Assembly: GCA_028281785.1 (NCBI GenBank) | Contig: JANQJG010000009.1 | Coordinates: 1-46,438, forward strand | Reading direction: 5' to 3' | DNA: 46,438 bases | From: Rhodospirillales bacterium | GTDB lineage: Bacteria > Pseudomonadota > Alphaproteobacteria > Rhodospirillales > Shumkoniaceae | In this document: positions 14,369 to 23,328 of the stretch, in pieces | Layout of the letters: each line of letters opens with the position of its first letter | Numbering within the stretch: the first letter of the stretch is position 1 | Position numbers and translations under genes: made by a program | Notes under the pieces: generated by a model | Told to the model about the DNA's origin: nothing | The model's database searches: none | What the model saw: only the letters and a program-made list of their open reading frames with translations

Positions 14369-15274
14369 CTAAGAGGTCATCTCGGAGCCGGCGAAAAACG
14401 CGCGCGTGCGGTCGATCAGCCGGTCGAGCACCACCGACGGCGTCTCGCCCTCCCGCCGCATGATCCCCACCGTCCGCATCCAGGTGAAGGGGTAGTCCAG
14501 CATGACCACCCGACCGGGTACGATGTTGGAGACCTCTTCCTGGGTGGCGATGCCGACATGTTGGGTCTGGGCCACGATCGAGAGCAGGAAGTTGCGGGAG
14601 ACCCCCTCGATGATCGGCTGAGGCGGCGGCAGTCCGGCCGCCAGATAGAAGATATCGAGGCGACGCCGGAACAGCGTCCCCTGCTCGGGCAGGACCCAGC
14701 CCCAGCGGTCGAGATCCGCAAGGGAATCGGGGGGATTACGCGTCAATGGATGGTCGCTGCAGACCACCAGCCCCTGCTTGTCCAGCTCGACGGGAATGAC
14801 CTCGATCCCCTGCCATTGGCTGGCGGAATCGCAGAGCGAAAATACGATGTCCAGGCTGCCATGGGCGAGCGCGTCAAGAAGCTGCGGCGCGTTGTCGGTC
14901 TCGATGCGCAGGCGGACACCGGGATGGTCGTCGAGGAAGCCGAGAATGATGGGGACGAATCGGCGGTAGAGCCAGTTGGGCGAGGTCCCGACCGCGAGCG
15001 TTCCCTCGCGACCCGACACCATGGCCTCGATATCACCGAACGCATTCCGGCTTTGCGCGCGAATGGCGATCGCGTGGCGAAAGAAGGTCTCGCCATATTC
15101 CGTCTTGGCCACGCCCCGGGATCTGCGAACGAAAAGCGGCGCGCCGACCTCCCGCTCCAGGGACTGGATGCTTTTGGTCAGACCCGACTGGCTGATGGCC
15201 AGATCCTCGGCCGCCTTGCTCAGACTTCCCAGCTCGGCCACGCGCAGGAAATGATCAAGTTGCCGGAGGTTCAT
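14369..15274 (-). CDS. LysR family transcriptional regulator
   Basis: A 301-residue LysR regulator starting MNLRQLDHFLRVAELGSLSK. The helix-turn-helix runs through AAEDLAISQSGLTKSIQSLE and GAPLFVRRSRG. The effector domain begins near residue 90 (GTLAVGTSPNWLYRRFVPII) and has the expected two-lobe length. It is transcribed away from the second TTT operon, the classic arrangement in which a LysR protein controls its divergent neighbour in response to a pathway metabolite. The ATG at 15274 is preferred to an in-frame start 18 bases upstream because CCGGAGG-type conservation and the usual family N-terminus begin there. Confidence 0.92.
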   Translation of the reverse strand: MNLRQLDHFLRVAELGSLSKAAEDLAISQSGLTKSIQSLEREVGAPLFVRRSRGVAKTEYGETFFRHAIAIRAQSRNAFGDIEAMVSGREGTLAVGTSPNWLYRRFVPIILGFLDDHPGVRLRIETDNAPQLLDALAHGSLDIVFSLCDSASQWQGIEVIPVELDKQGLVVCSDHPLTRNPPDSLADLDRWGWVLPEQGTLFRRRLDIFYLAAGLPPPQPIIEGVSRNFLLSIVAQTQHVGIATQEEVSNIVPGRVVMLDYPFTWMRTVGIMRREGETPSVVLDRLIDRTRAFFAGSEMTS

Positions 15275-15456
15275 GATATGACATTTCCTCATGGATATTG
15301 GAGAAAATTGAAGTTGTCGGAAACATACGGCTGTGTCAACATCGCCGATGCCATCTTTACGGCCCCGATCCGCAACCGGCCGAACGTTCGGTCATGGGGC
15401 GCGGCGGGCCGATGACATCGACCAAGAACAAAAACCTTTCAGCAGCAGGAGGCTCC

Positions 15457-16416
15457 ATGTTTCGCAAGACGCTTCTGGCCGCCGTGGCGGCCGCTTTGGC
15501 CTTGGTTTTCGGCCCCATGGCCGATGCCGCCTATCCCGAGAAACCCATCAAGATCGTCATTCCGACGAATGCCGGCGGCGCGATGGACACGATCGGCCGC
15601 ATCTTTCAGCGGGCGTTCGAGGAGAAGAAGATCGTCTCGCAGAAGACCGTGATCGTGAACCTGCCGGGCGCCGGCGGCACGATCGCCACCCGCCGGATTA
15701 TGGAATCCGAGCCGGACGGCTATACCATCGGCTTCTGGCATGACGGCATCATCACCTCGAAGGCGATGGGCGTGGTCGATTACGACCATTCGGCCTTCGA
15801 GCTGATCGGCATTTCCGGCTACACCGAGATCGGCCTCGGCGTGCGAGACGATTCCGCCTACAAGACGCTGGACGACGTGGTGACGAAGCTGAAGGCCGAG
15901 CCGAACAGCGTGAAGGTGGCGGTCAATATCGGCCTGCCGGTCCACTTCAACCCGTTGATCGTGTTCGACGGCGCCGGCGCGCAGGCATTGATGGTGCAGA
16001 CCGGCGGCGGCGCCAAACGGCTGGCCTCGATCCTCGGCGGGCATACCGACACCGCGGTCTTCGCGATTCCCGAATTCATAAAATACAAGGAGTCGGGGCT
16101 GCGGCCGCTGGTCCTGTTCTCGGAGAAGGCCAACCCCCTGGTACCCGGCATCAAGACCGCCAAGGAGAGCGGCATCGATTTCGTCGCACAGTCCAACCGG
16201 ATCTGGCTAGCGCCGAAGGGCACGCCCCAGGAGATCGTCGATTATCTGTCCAATGCCCTGAAGACCGCGATGGCCGACCCCGAGGTGAAGTCGGAGTTCG
16301 AGACGCTCGGCGTGACCCCGGAGTTCATCGGACCGGATCGGACGGCCGACATGCTCCAGGGCTATCTCGGCAAGGTCCTGCCCATGGTCGAGAAGGCACG
16401 AGCCTTGAAGAAGTAG
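15457..16416 (+). CDS. tctC: TTT transporter periplasmic binding protein (TctC/Bug family)
   Basis: A 319-residue Bug-family binding protein. The ATG at 15457 follows AGGAGG and starts a Sec signal peptide (MFRKTLLAAVAAALALVFG, cleaved after ADAA). The mature start YPEKPIKIVIPTNAGGAMDT corresponds to the PGGxxD ligand loop, here NAGGAMD, and NLPGAGGTIATRRIMESEPDGYTIGF is the second ligand loop. This copy differs clearly from the first TctC of the window (NAGGAMD versus SPGGGTD), so it likely binds another acid. It heads a tctC-tctB-tctA-sulfatase operon divergent from a LysR gene. Confidence 0.95.
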   Translation: MFRKTLLAAVAAALALVFGPMADAAYPEKPIKIVIPTNAGGAMDTIGRIFQRAFEEKKIVSQKTVIVNLPGAGGTIATRRIMESEPDGYTIGFWHDGIITSKAMGVVDYDHSAFELIGISGYTEIGLGVRDDSAYKTLDDVVTKLKAEPNSVKVAVNIGLPVHFNPLIVFDGAGAQALMVQTGGGAKRLASILGGHTDTAVFAIPEFIKYKESGLRPLVLFSEKANPLVPGIKTAKESGIDFVAQSNRIWLAPKGTPQEIVDYLSNALKTAMADPEVKSEFETLGVTPEFIGPDRTADMLQGYLGKVLPMVEKARALKK

Positions 16417-16497
16417 CCTAATCGATTGCATGATCCCTGTTCCTGGCGTCGGTTTGGTCCCCGGCACCGGGACACAGGCAACCTCGCGAGATCCCAC

Positions 16498-16974
16498 ATG
16501 CCGTCCCGTTCCACGATGCCCGTCGGCGATACCGTGCTGGGGATCGCCGCCCTCGCCTTTGCCGCATTCCTCTTTTGGGGATCGCTGGACATTCCGCCGC
16601 CCTTCTTCGACCCCCTGGGCTCGGCGGCCGTGCCCAAGGGCTGCGCCGTGATCATCGGGCTGCTGGGCGGCGCGGTTCTCTTCCGCACCCTGCCGGGACT
16701 TGGGAGCCGGCCGGCCGGGGAAGCGCCGGCGTTCCGGCCACGCCCGGACATCGCGGCCGGTTTTGTGGTTTTGACGGCCGCCTATGTTCTGATGATGGAG
16801 ATGGGCTGGATGAGCTTCCGCTGGTCGACGGCGGGCTTCGTTTTTCTCGCCGGGCTGCTGCTGGGCGGGCCGTCGGTCCCGGTGGCATTGATCAGCCTGG
16901 GTCTGGCCGCGCTCATGGGCTTCGGCGGCCAATATCTGTTCACTCAAGTCTTTTTCATCGATTTGCCGATGTGA
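16498..16974 (+). CDS. tctB: TTT transporter small permease TctB
   Basis: About 158 residues with four hydrophobic segments (near residues 12-30, 44-62, 84-105 and 110-150) and the family-type PLGSAAVPKGCAVIIGLLGG stretch. It lies between tctC and tctA with six bases to tctA. The start is uncertain: the ATG at 16498 lacks a strong ribosome site, and another ATG at 16516 is possible. Confidence 0.88.
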   Translation: MPSRSTMPVGDTVLGIAALAFAAFLFWGSLDIPPPFFDPLGSAAVPKGCAVIIGLLGGAVLFRTLPGLGSRPAGEAPAFRPRPDIAAGFVVLTAAYVLMMEMGWMSFRWSTAGFVFLAGLLLGGPSVPVALISLGLAALMGFGGQYLFTQVFFIDLPM

Positions 16975-16980
16975 GCCATC

Positions 16981-18489
16981 ATGGGCGGTCTTGTCGACGC
17001 CATCTTCTATGTTCTGACGCCGGTCCCCTTCCTGTGGCTGCTGCTGGGGGTCTCCAGCGGCATCTTCGTCGGCGCCGTGCCGGGCCTGGGCGGCGGCATG
17101 CTGATCACCCTGGTCATGCCGCTGACCTTCTATATGAACAGCACCAACGCCCTGATCATGATGATCGGCATGTATGTGGGCGCGGTCAGCGGCGGGCTGA
17201 TCAGCGCCACCCTGCTGCGCATGCCGGGCACGCCGTCCTCCATCATCACGACGTTCGACGGCTATCCCATGGCCCAGAAGGGAGAACCTGGGCGGGCGCT
17301 GGGGTTGGGCATCGGGTCCTCGCTGATCGGCGGGTTGATCGCCGGGTTCTTCCTGGTGGTGCTGTCGCCGCCGCTCTCGATCTGGGCGCTGACCTTCGGC
17401 CCCTGGGAATATTTCACCATGGTGCTGATGGCCCTGGTTCTGATCGCCTCGATCAGCCAGGGCTCGATGATCAAGGGACTGCTCGCCGGGGTGCTAGGCA
17501 TCACCGCCGCGCTGCCGGGCCTGAATGAATCCGATGGGCAGCTGCGGCTGACCTTCGGCTTCCACGAGATGGCCGACGGCTTCAACCTGTTGCCGGTGCT
17601 GTTGGGCGTGTTCGTGATGAGCCAGATCATCAAGGACGCCCTGAACATCGAGCGCCACGCGACGATCAGCGGCAGCGCCCGCGCCGTCTTCCCGAAGTTC
17701 CGGCAATGGCTGCGCTATGGCGTCAACATCGTGCGCTCGGGCTGCATTGGCACCTGGATCGGCATTCTGCCCGGGGTCGGGGCGAGCATCTCCTCGATGG
17801 TGGCCTACGGTATCGCGCGCACCTTCTCGCGTACGCCCGAGAAGTTCGGCACCGGCCATGACGAGGGCATCGTCGCGTCGGAATCCGCCAACAACGCGAA
17901 TGTCGGCGGCGCGCTGATCCCCCTGATCACCATGGGCATTCCCGGCAGCCCCATCGACGCCATCCTGCTGGGCGCCCTGGTCCTGCACAAGATTCAGCCC
18001 GGGCCGCTGCTGTTCACGACCAACGCCCCCTTCGTCTGGGCGCTGATCGCCGCCTATCTGGTGGCCAACCTGATGATGTTCACCATCATGTATTTCAGCG
18101 TCCGCCACATTGCCCGGGTGATCGCCTTCAACCGCGCCTATCTGCTGCCGATCATCTTCGTCTTCTGCCTGATCGGCGCGTATTCGTTGAGCAACCGGCT
18201 GTTCGACGTGTGGGTGGTGATCGGTTTCGGCGTGCTGGGCTTCTTCCTCGACCGGGTCAAGGTTCCGCTCGGACCCTTTGTCATCGGGTACGTGCTGGCC
18301 GGCGTGCTGGAGGCGGAGCTGAGATCCGGCCTGCAGTCCTCGCAGGGGTCGTTCCTGCCGATGGTGACCCGGCCGATCGCCCTGACCTTCACCATCGTGT
18401 CGGTGATCACGCTGGTTTACCCGTTCATCGCCGAGTGGCGGCACCGGCGGCGCGCGCGGTCCAACCCGGACCATGCCCAAGAACCATAA
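16981..18489 (+). CDS. tctA: TTT transporter large permease TctA
   Basis: A 502-residue polytopic TctA protein. Family marks are GAVPGLGGGMLITLVMPLTF near residue 32, ATLLRMPGTPSSIITTFDGY near residue 78, GILPGVGASISSMVAYGIAR near residue 260, and ESANNANVGGALIPLITMGI near residue 300. It is moderately diverged from the first TctA of the window. It is followed 13 bases later by the sulfatase gene, so transport and desulfation are probably co-expressed. Confidence 0.95.
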   Translation: MGGLVDAIFYVLTPVPFLWLLLGVSSGIFVGAVPGLGGGMLITLVMPLTFYMNSTNALIMMIGMYVGAVSGGLISATLLRMPGTPSSIITTFDGYPMAQKGEPGRALGLGIGSSLIGGLIAGFFLVVLSPPLSIWALTFGPWEYFTMVLMALVLIASISQGSMIKGLLAGVLGITAALPGLNESDGQLRLTFGFHEMADGFNLLPVLLGVFVMSQIIKDALNIERHATISGSARAVFPKFRQWLRYGVNIVRSGCIGTWIGILPGVGASISSMVAYGIARTFSRTPEKFGTGHDEGIVASESANNANVGGALIPLITMGIPGSPIDAILLGALVLHKIQPGPLLFTTNAPFVWALIAAYLVANLMMFTIMYFSVRHIARVIAFNRAYLLPIIFVFCLIGAYSLSNRLFDVWVVIGFGVLGFFLDRVKVPLGPFVIGYVLAGVLEAELRSGLQSSQGSFLPMVTRPIALTFTIVSVITLVYPFIAEWRHRRRARSNPDHAQEP

Positions 18490-18502
18490 GGAGACGCGCA
18501 AG

Positions 18503-19963
18503 ATGAAACCCGCGAACGTCCTGCTGTTGATGTCCGACGAGCACAGCAAGCGCGTCCTCGGCTGCTATGGCAACGACCTGATCCAGACCCCGGCGCTCGA
18601 CGCCCTGGCGGCGCGCGGAACCCGCTTCACCAGCGCCTATACCCCCTGCCCGATCTGCGTTCCGGCGCGGGGGAGCATCCAGACCGGCCGATACGTGCAT
18701 CAGATCCGAAGCTGGTCGAACGGAGAGCCCTATCGCGGCCGCGCCCATGCCGAGAGCTGGGGGCACCGGCTGCGGGACGAGGGGCACCGCGTCGTTTCCG
18801 TGGGCAAGCTGCATCTGCGCCGGACCGAGGACGACAACGGATTCGACACCGAGATCATCCCGATGCACATCGTCGACGGCGTCGGCGACATCCATGGCTG
18901 CGTGCGAACGCCGCCACGGAAGCGGCCGACCGTGAGCCTGTTGGCGGACCAGGCCGGCTATGGCGAGTCCCACTACACCCGTTATGACGAGGATATCACC
19001 CGCCATGCCTGCGACTGGCTGCGCACCGACGGCTCGGAGACCGACAGGCCGTGGGTGCTGATGGTCTCCTGGGTCCGGCCGCATTTTCCGATGATCGCGC
19101 CGGAAAGGTTCCGCGAGCGCTATCCCATCAACCGGATGCCGTTGCCGTTCGCGACCGGAGCCGGGGAACGGCCCGACCATCCGGCGCTTCAGGCGCTGCG
19201 CGGCATCCAATGCTATGACGATTATTTCGAAAGCGACGACCACCGGCGCCTGGCGCTGTCGGCCTATTACGGGATGGTCAACGGCGTCGACGACCAGGTC
19301 GGCCAGGTGTTGGAGGCCCTCGACGCCTGCGGCCTGACGGAGAGCACCCGCGTGATCTACTCCAGCGACCATGGTGACAATCTGGGCAATCGGGGCTTCT
19401 GGGGCAAATCGACCATGTACGAGGACAGCGCCGGGGTGCCGCTGATCGTCGCCGGCCCCGACCTGCCGGAAGGAAAGGTCGAGGATGCGCCGGTGTCGCT
19501 GGTCGACCTCCATCAGACGATCATCGAGGGAGCGGGACATGCCCTAACCGAGGAGGAGCAGACCGACCTGCCCGGCCACAGCCTGTTTCGCGTGGCCAAC
19601 GGCGACTGCCCCGAGAGGACGGTGTTAAGCGAGTATCACGCCTCCGCCTCCGACACCGGCGTGTTCATGATCCGCCACGGCAAGTGGAAATACGTCCACT
19701 ATGTCGGCTATCTGCCGCAGCTGTTCGACCTCGAGGCCGACCCGCTGGAGCTTCGGGATCTCGGCACCGACCCGGCCCATGCCGCGGTCGTCGCCGAATG
19801 CGAGGCGCGGCTGCGCTCGGTATGCGATCCCGACGCGGTGAATGCCCAGGCCTTCGCCGATCAGAAGGCGCTGATCGATTCCCATGGCGGGGTCGAGGCG
19901 GTGCTCACCCAAGGGCAGTTCCCGCATACGCCGGCACCCGGGGAGAAGATCACGATCGGCTGA
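18503..19963 (+). CDS. Formylglycine-dependent sulfatase (S1 family)
   Basis: A 486-residue sulfatase. The N-terminal metal site is MSDEHSKRVLGCYGN. The modification motif is CVPARGSIQTGRY with Cys52, matching C-x-[P]-[S/A]-R, so the cysteine should be converted to formylglycine by a maturation enzyme encoded elsewhere. GKLHLRR and YSSDHGDNLGNRGFWGKSTM hold further active-site and metal residues. There is no signal peptide, so it acts in the cytoplasm. The ATG at 18503 has AAGGAG upstream. Family members hydrolyse sulfate esters or sometimes phosphonate and phosphate esters; choline-sulfatase-like activity is one candidate. Its place at the end of a TTT operon suggests import of a sulfated organic acid followed by desulfation. 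Confidence 0.92.
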   Translation: MKPANVLLLMSDEHSKRVLGCYGNDLIQTPALDALAARGTRFTSAYTPCPICVPARGSIQTGRYVHQIRSWSNGEPYRGRAHAESWGHRLRDEGHRVVSVGKLHLRRTEDDNGFDTEIIPMHIVDGVGDIHGCVRTPPRKRPTVSLLADQAGYGESHYTRYDEDITRHACDWLRTDGSETDRPWVLMVSWVRPHFPMIAPERFRERYPINRMPLPFATGAGERPDHPALQALRGIQCYDDYFESDDHRRLALSAYYGMVNGVDDQVGQVLEALDACGLTESTRVIYSSDHGDNLGNRGFWGKSTMYEDSAGVPLIVAGPDLPEGKVEDAPVSLVDLHQTIIEGAGHALTEEEQTDLPGHSLFRVANGDCPERTVLSEYHASASDTGVFMIRHGKWKYVHYVGYLPQLFDLEADPLELRDLGTDPAHAAVVAECEARLRSVCDPDAVNAQAFADQKALIDSHGGVEAVLTQGQFPHTPAPGEKITIG

Positions 19964-19997
19964 GGATCGGTTGTTGCGACGGCCCCGGTGATCGGGG

Positions 19998-20324
19998 CTA
20001 CCCGTCGGCGGCGGCGTGCTTGGCCCGGTCCTCGATGTCGTGGGCGTGCTTGATAAGATAGGTGAAGACCTGTCTGACCACGTCGGGATCGAGGCCCTTC
20101 GCCTCGGCGGCCGCCGCGTTGCGGTCCAGCACCTCCGTCACCCGGGCCGGCAGAACCGAGGGAATCCCGCGCGCCGCCTTCAGCTCGGCCACTTCCCGAA
20201 TGACCGCGAAACGCCGGGCGAGCAGATCCACGATCTGGTCGTCCAGGGTATCGATTCGCTCGCGGTAGGGTTGCAAAAGCCGCATGATTTCCGTATCGGT
20301 ATCGACCACTTTTGTGTCACCCAT
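19998..20324 (-). CDS. Chorismate mutase, AroQ type
   Basis: A stand-alone all-helical AroQ chorismate mutase of about 108 residues, which would convert chorismate to prephenate for phenylalanine and tyrosine synthesis. The pattern is clear: YRERIDTLDDQIVDLLARRF (first helix with the catalytic Arg), AVIREVAELKAARGI (catalytic Lys region), and PARVTEVLDRNAAAAEAKGLD leading to VVRQVFTYLIKHAHDIED. Use of the ATG at 20324 or the GTG at 20354 cannot be decided, as neither has a good ribosome site. It stands alone between oppositely oriented genes. Confidence 0.88.
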   Translation of the reverse strand: MGDTKVVDTDTEIMRLLQPYRERIDTLDDQIVDLLARRFAVIREVAELKAARGIPSVLPARVTEVLDRNAAAAEAKGLDPDVVRQVFTYLIKHAHDIEDRAKHAAADG

Positions 20325-20435
20325 CTGTACGGTCGGAACGTCGCCTTCGATCACCGATCAGAGTTGGCCGCGGTCGCGCGCCGCGTCAAGCAATACCATG
20401 ACCCCGCGCGCTGCGTCAGGGGTTCGGGTTCCGAG

Positions 20436-20618
20436 CTATTTTTCGACCGGGCAGAGGGTCTCGCACCGAGGCGCGGCGTTTTCGCCCTCCGCGCCCGCGG
20501 CCCCGTCACTTGCGCCAATCACGGTCATGAAAAAGATCACCACGACGACGAGGATGACGGCGACGGCAATTACGCTCGATAGCGATGGAACCAGTCGGTT
20601 TTCCTTCGAATTCTTCAC
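20436..20618 (-). CDS. Small single-pass membrane protein
   Basis: About 60 residues. A basic N-terminus (KNSKENRLVPS) is followed by one strong transmembrane helix (VIAVAVILVVVVIFFMTVIG), then an acidic/glycine tail with two cysteines ending CETLCPVEK. A GTG start at 20618 is favoured because GGTGGAG lies seven bases upstream; an ATG at 20639 is the alternative. No family is recognised. The charge pattern and single helix make it plausible as a real gene. Confidence 0.5.
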   Translation of the reverse strand: MKNSKENRLVPSLSSVIAVAVILVVVVIFFMTVIGASDGAAGAEGENAAPRCETLCPVEK

Positions 20619-20800
20619 GATGTCTACTCCACCAAGCATTCTTCTTGGGGTGTTCTACTATCGGTTAGGATAGCGCATTCCAACACGCGTGTATGTGCGC
20701 GGCATCACAACCGACAGGCATCGTCGCCCCCGTTGATGGGGAGAAGCTCCGGGTGGTATGTTCCGCGCCGCGCATTTCCGAGCGCCCGGAAGGAGACGCC

Positions 20801-21901
20801 ATGAAGGTCGACGGCAAGCCTTATCGCACCATCTGGCGCCACGAGGATGGCTGGTCGGTCGAGATCATCGACCAAACGAAGCTGCCGCACGAGTTCGTGC
20901 TCGCCCAGCTGACCACGCTGGAGGACGCGGCGCACGCGATCAAGGCCATGCTGGTGCGCGGGGCGCCCCTGGTCGGCGCCACCGCCGCCTATGGCATGTG
21001 TCTGGCGGTGCGTGAGGACCCCTCCGACGAGGGGATCGATCGCGCCTACCAGGTTCTCTTTGCCACGCGGCCGACGGCGGTCAACCTGCGCTGGGCGCTC
21101 GATGTGATGCGCGACGCGATGCGCAACCTGCCGCGCGAGAAACGGGCGGCCGCGGCCTATGCCAAGGCGGCCGAGATCTGTGACGACGACGTCGCGACCT
21201 GCTCGGCGATCGGCGATCACGGCCTGTCCCTGATACGCGAGGCGTGGGAGAAAAAGGGCCGGCCGGAGAGGGTGAACGTGCTGACGCATTGCAATGCCGG
21301 CTGGCTCGCCACGGTCGATTGGGGCACCGCGCTCGCGCCGATCTACAAGGCCCACGACGCGGGGCTGCCCGTCCATGTTTGGGTGGACGAGACGCGGCCG
21401 CGCAACCAGGGGGCCAGCCTGAGCGCCTGGGAGCTGGGCCGGCACGGGGTGCCGCACACTGTGATCACCGACAATGCCGGCGGCCACATCATGCAGCACG
21501 GCCTTGTGGATCTGTGCATCGTCGGCACCGACCGGACCACGGGCACCGGCGACGTGTGTAACAAGATCGGCACCTATCTGAAAGCGCTCGCGGCCCATGA
21601 CAACGGGGTGCCGTTCTATGTCGCCCTGCCCCATTCGACCATCGACTGGACGATCGATGATGGCGTGAAGGAAATCCCGATCGAGCAGCGGGACGCCGCC
21701 GAGGTCACCGAGATGACGGGACGGGCCGCCGACGGCCGGATTGTCACCGTGCGCATCACGCCCGAGGGCAGCCCGGCCGCGAACTATGCCTTCGACGTGA
21801 CACCGCGAAAATACGTGACCGGGCTGATCACCGAGCGCGGCGTCTGCGCGGCTTCGCCCGAGGGGCTGCGCGGCCTCTATCCGGAGCGGAGCGGCGGTTA
21901 G
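20801..21901 (+). CDS. mtnA: S-methyl-5-thioribose-1-phosphate isomerase
   Basis: A 366-residue MtnA, the isomerase that turns methylthioribose 1-phosphate into methylthioribulose 1-phosphate in methionine salvage. Visible are [18 protein letters not shown] near residue 47, [20 protein letters not shown] near residue 156 with the catalytic Cys, and [20 protein letters not shown] near residue 235 with the catalytic Asp; this set separates it from eIF2B-like relatives. GGAAGGAG precedes the ATG. The rest of the salvage pathway is not in the window, but an adenosine deaminase and a phosphoribosyltransferase lie just downstream. Confidence 0.95.
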   Translation: MKVDGKPYRTIWRHEDGWSVEIIDQTKLPHEFVLAQLTTLEDAAHAIKAMLVRGAPLVGATAAYGMCLAVREDPSDEGIDRAYQVLFATRPTAVNLRWALDVMRDAMRNLPREKRAAAAYAKAAEICDDDVATCSAIGDHGLSLIREAWEKKGRPERVNVLTHCNAGWLATVDWGTALAPIYKAHDAGLPVHVWVDETRPRNQGASLSAWELGRHGVPHTVITDNAGGHIMQHGLVDLCIVGTDRTTGTGDVCNKIGTYLKALAAHDNGVPFYVALPHSTIDWTIDDGVKEIPIEQRDAAEVTEMTGRAADGRIVTVRITPEGSPAANYAFDVTPRKYVTGLITERGVCAASPEGLRGLYPERSGG

Positions 21902-22016
21902 CGCATACGCAACGGTAACCGCGCCGTCGAGTTGGAGCATGTCTCGTGCATGTGGACCCATTTCCGATGGCGCCCCCTGACGAACCGGCGGTCGAACGCC
22001 AGAGCTGAGACAGGCC

Positions 22017-23300
22017 ATGCCGTCCATCCGTGTCGACCGACCCGAGACCCTCTCCGACCAGCCGGTCGCGATCCTGCTGGAGGGATTTCCGCCGAACGGG
22101 ATCGTCGAGGTCGTCAGCCGCCGCCGCGACCTCATGAACAACGCGTGGCACGGCTGGGCCCGCTTCAGGGCGGACGGCCGGGGCATGATCGACGTCACGA
22201 CGCAGGCGCCGGTCGAGGGCAGCTATTCGGGCATCCATCCGATGGGCCTCTTCTGGTCCATGGAGCTGGTCGAGCCGCGCCGCCCCGACGACCCCATCCG
22301 GGACATCACGGAACCCATCGCCGTCCGCCTGGAAGCACGCGCACGCGACGGCATTAACGTGGCCGAGACCGAAATCCGGCGCCGGCTGGCCGCACCGGAC
22401 GTGACCGACCGATGGCTGCGCGAGAACGGCATGGTCGGCCGGCTGTTCCTGCCGCCGGGCGACGGACCGCATCCGGCGATGATCGTGCTCAGCGGCTCGA
22501 GCGGGGGCATCAATCTCCCGGTCGCGGCGCTGCTCGCGTCCCATGGCTATGCCGCGCTGGCGCTCGGCTACTTCGCCATGGAGGGGCTGCCGCCCACGCT
22601 CGACGCCATCCCTCTCGAATACTTCGGCGAGGCGATCGCCTGGCTGCGCCGGCAGGCGGAGGTGAAGGATGGCGCCCTTGGCGTCACCGGGACGTCGCGG
22701 GGCGGTGAGTTGGCGTTGCTGCTGGGTGCGACCTTCCCCGAGATCCGCGCCGTGGTCGCCTATGTGCCGAGCGGGGTCATCCATAGCGGCCTGAAACCGT
22801 CCGGCGAAGACGGCAAGCACGGCCCTGCCTGGACGCTGGGCGGTGAGCCCCAGCCCTGGTTGCAGCAGGACAATCGCGGCACCGACAATACCTGCATCGA
22901 CTGGAACACGCCGCCCTTCGCGCTCACACCGCTGTTCGAGAGCATGCTGCGCGACCGGGAGGCGGTGGCCCGCGCGCTCATTCCCGTCGAGCGGATCAAT
23001 GGGCCCGTCCTGTTGATATCCGGCACCGACGACCAGATGTGGCCGAGCACCGCGCTCGCCGAGTTGGCGGTTGAACGCCTCGCCGAGCACGGCCACCCCC
23101 ATGTCGTCGAGCATCTGGTGTATGAGGGCGCCGGGCATTTGATCTTTCCGCCGTTTGCGCCGACGACCCGCCGTCATTCGTTCCATGCTGTCTTGAAGGC
23201 CGACTTCACCTATGGCGGGAGCGCAGAGGCCGACGCCCGGGCCTGCATCGATTCCTGGCCCAAGGTCCTGTCTTTTCTCAAGGCCACACTGGCCCGTTGA
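22017..23300 (+). CDS. BAAT-type acyl-CoA thioesterase / amino acid N-acyltransferase-like hydrolase
   Basis: A 427-residue two-domain protein. Residues 1-115 form the beta-sandwich N-terminal domain of the bile-acid-CoA:amino-acid N-acyltransferase family (ILLEGFPPNGIVEVVSRRRD, HGWARFRADGRGMIDV, SYSGIHPMGLFWSME). The C-terminal part is an alpha/beta hydrolase: the HPAMIVLSGSSGGIN oxyanion region, the nucleophile elbow GTSRGGELAL with Ser227, an Asp in LLISGTDDQMWPS and a His in YEGAGHLIFPP. Family members hydrolyse or transfer acyl groups from CoA. It lies 115 bases behind mtnA on the same strand, but the functional link is unclear. Confidence 0.88.
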   Translation: MPSIRVDRPETLSDQPVAILLEGFPPNGIVEVVSRRRDLMNNAWHGWARFRADGRGMIDVTTQAPVEGSYSGIHPMGLFWSMELVEPRRPDDPIRDITEPIAVRLEARARDGINVAETEIRRRLAAPDVTDRWLRENGMVGRLFLPPGDGPHPAMIVLSGSSGGINLPVAALLASHGYAALALGYFAMEGLPPTLDAIPLEYFGEAIAWLRRQAEVKDGALGVTGTSRGGELALLLGATFPEIRAVVAYVPSGVIHSGLKPSGEDGKHGPAWTLGGEPQPWLQQDNRGTDNTCIDWNTPPFALTPLFESMLRDREAVARALIPVERINGPVLLISGTDDQMWPSTALAELAVERLAEHGHPHVVEHLVYEGAGHLIFPPFAPTTRRHSFHAVLKADFTYGGSAEADARACIDSWPKVLSFLKATLAR

Positions 23301-23328
23301 CGGACTGCTCGGGCTCCGTTCCGGATGT

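Noticed and set aside
20640-20800. SAM-responsive riboswitch upstream of mtnA
   Set aside because: I looked for conserved stems and a pseudoknot-like SAM-II pattern and saw none; the gap is short.
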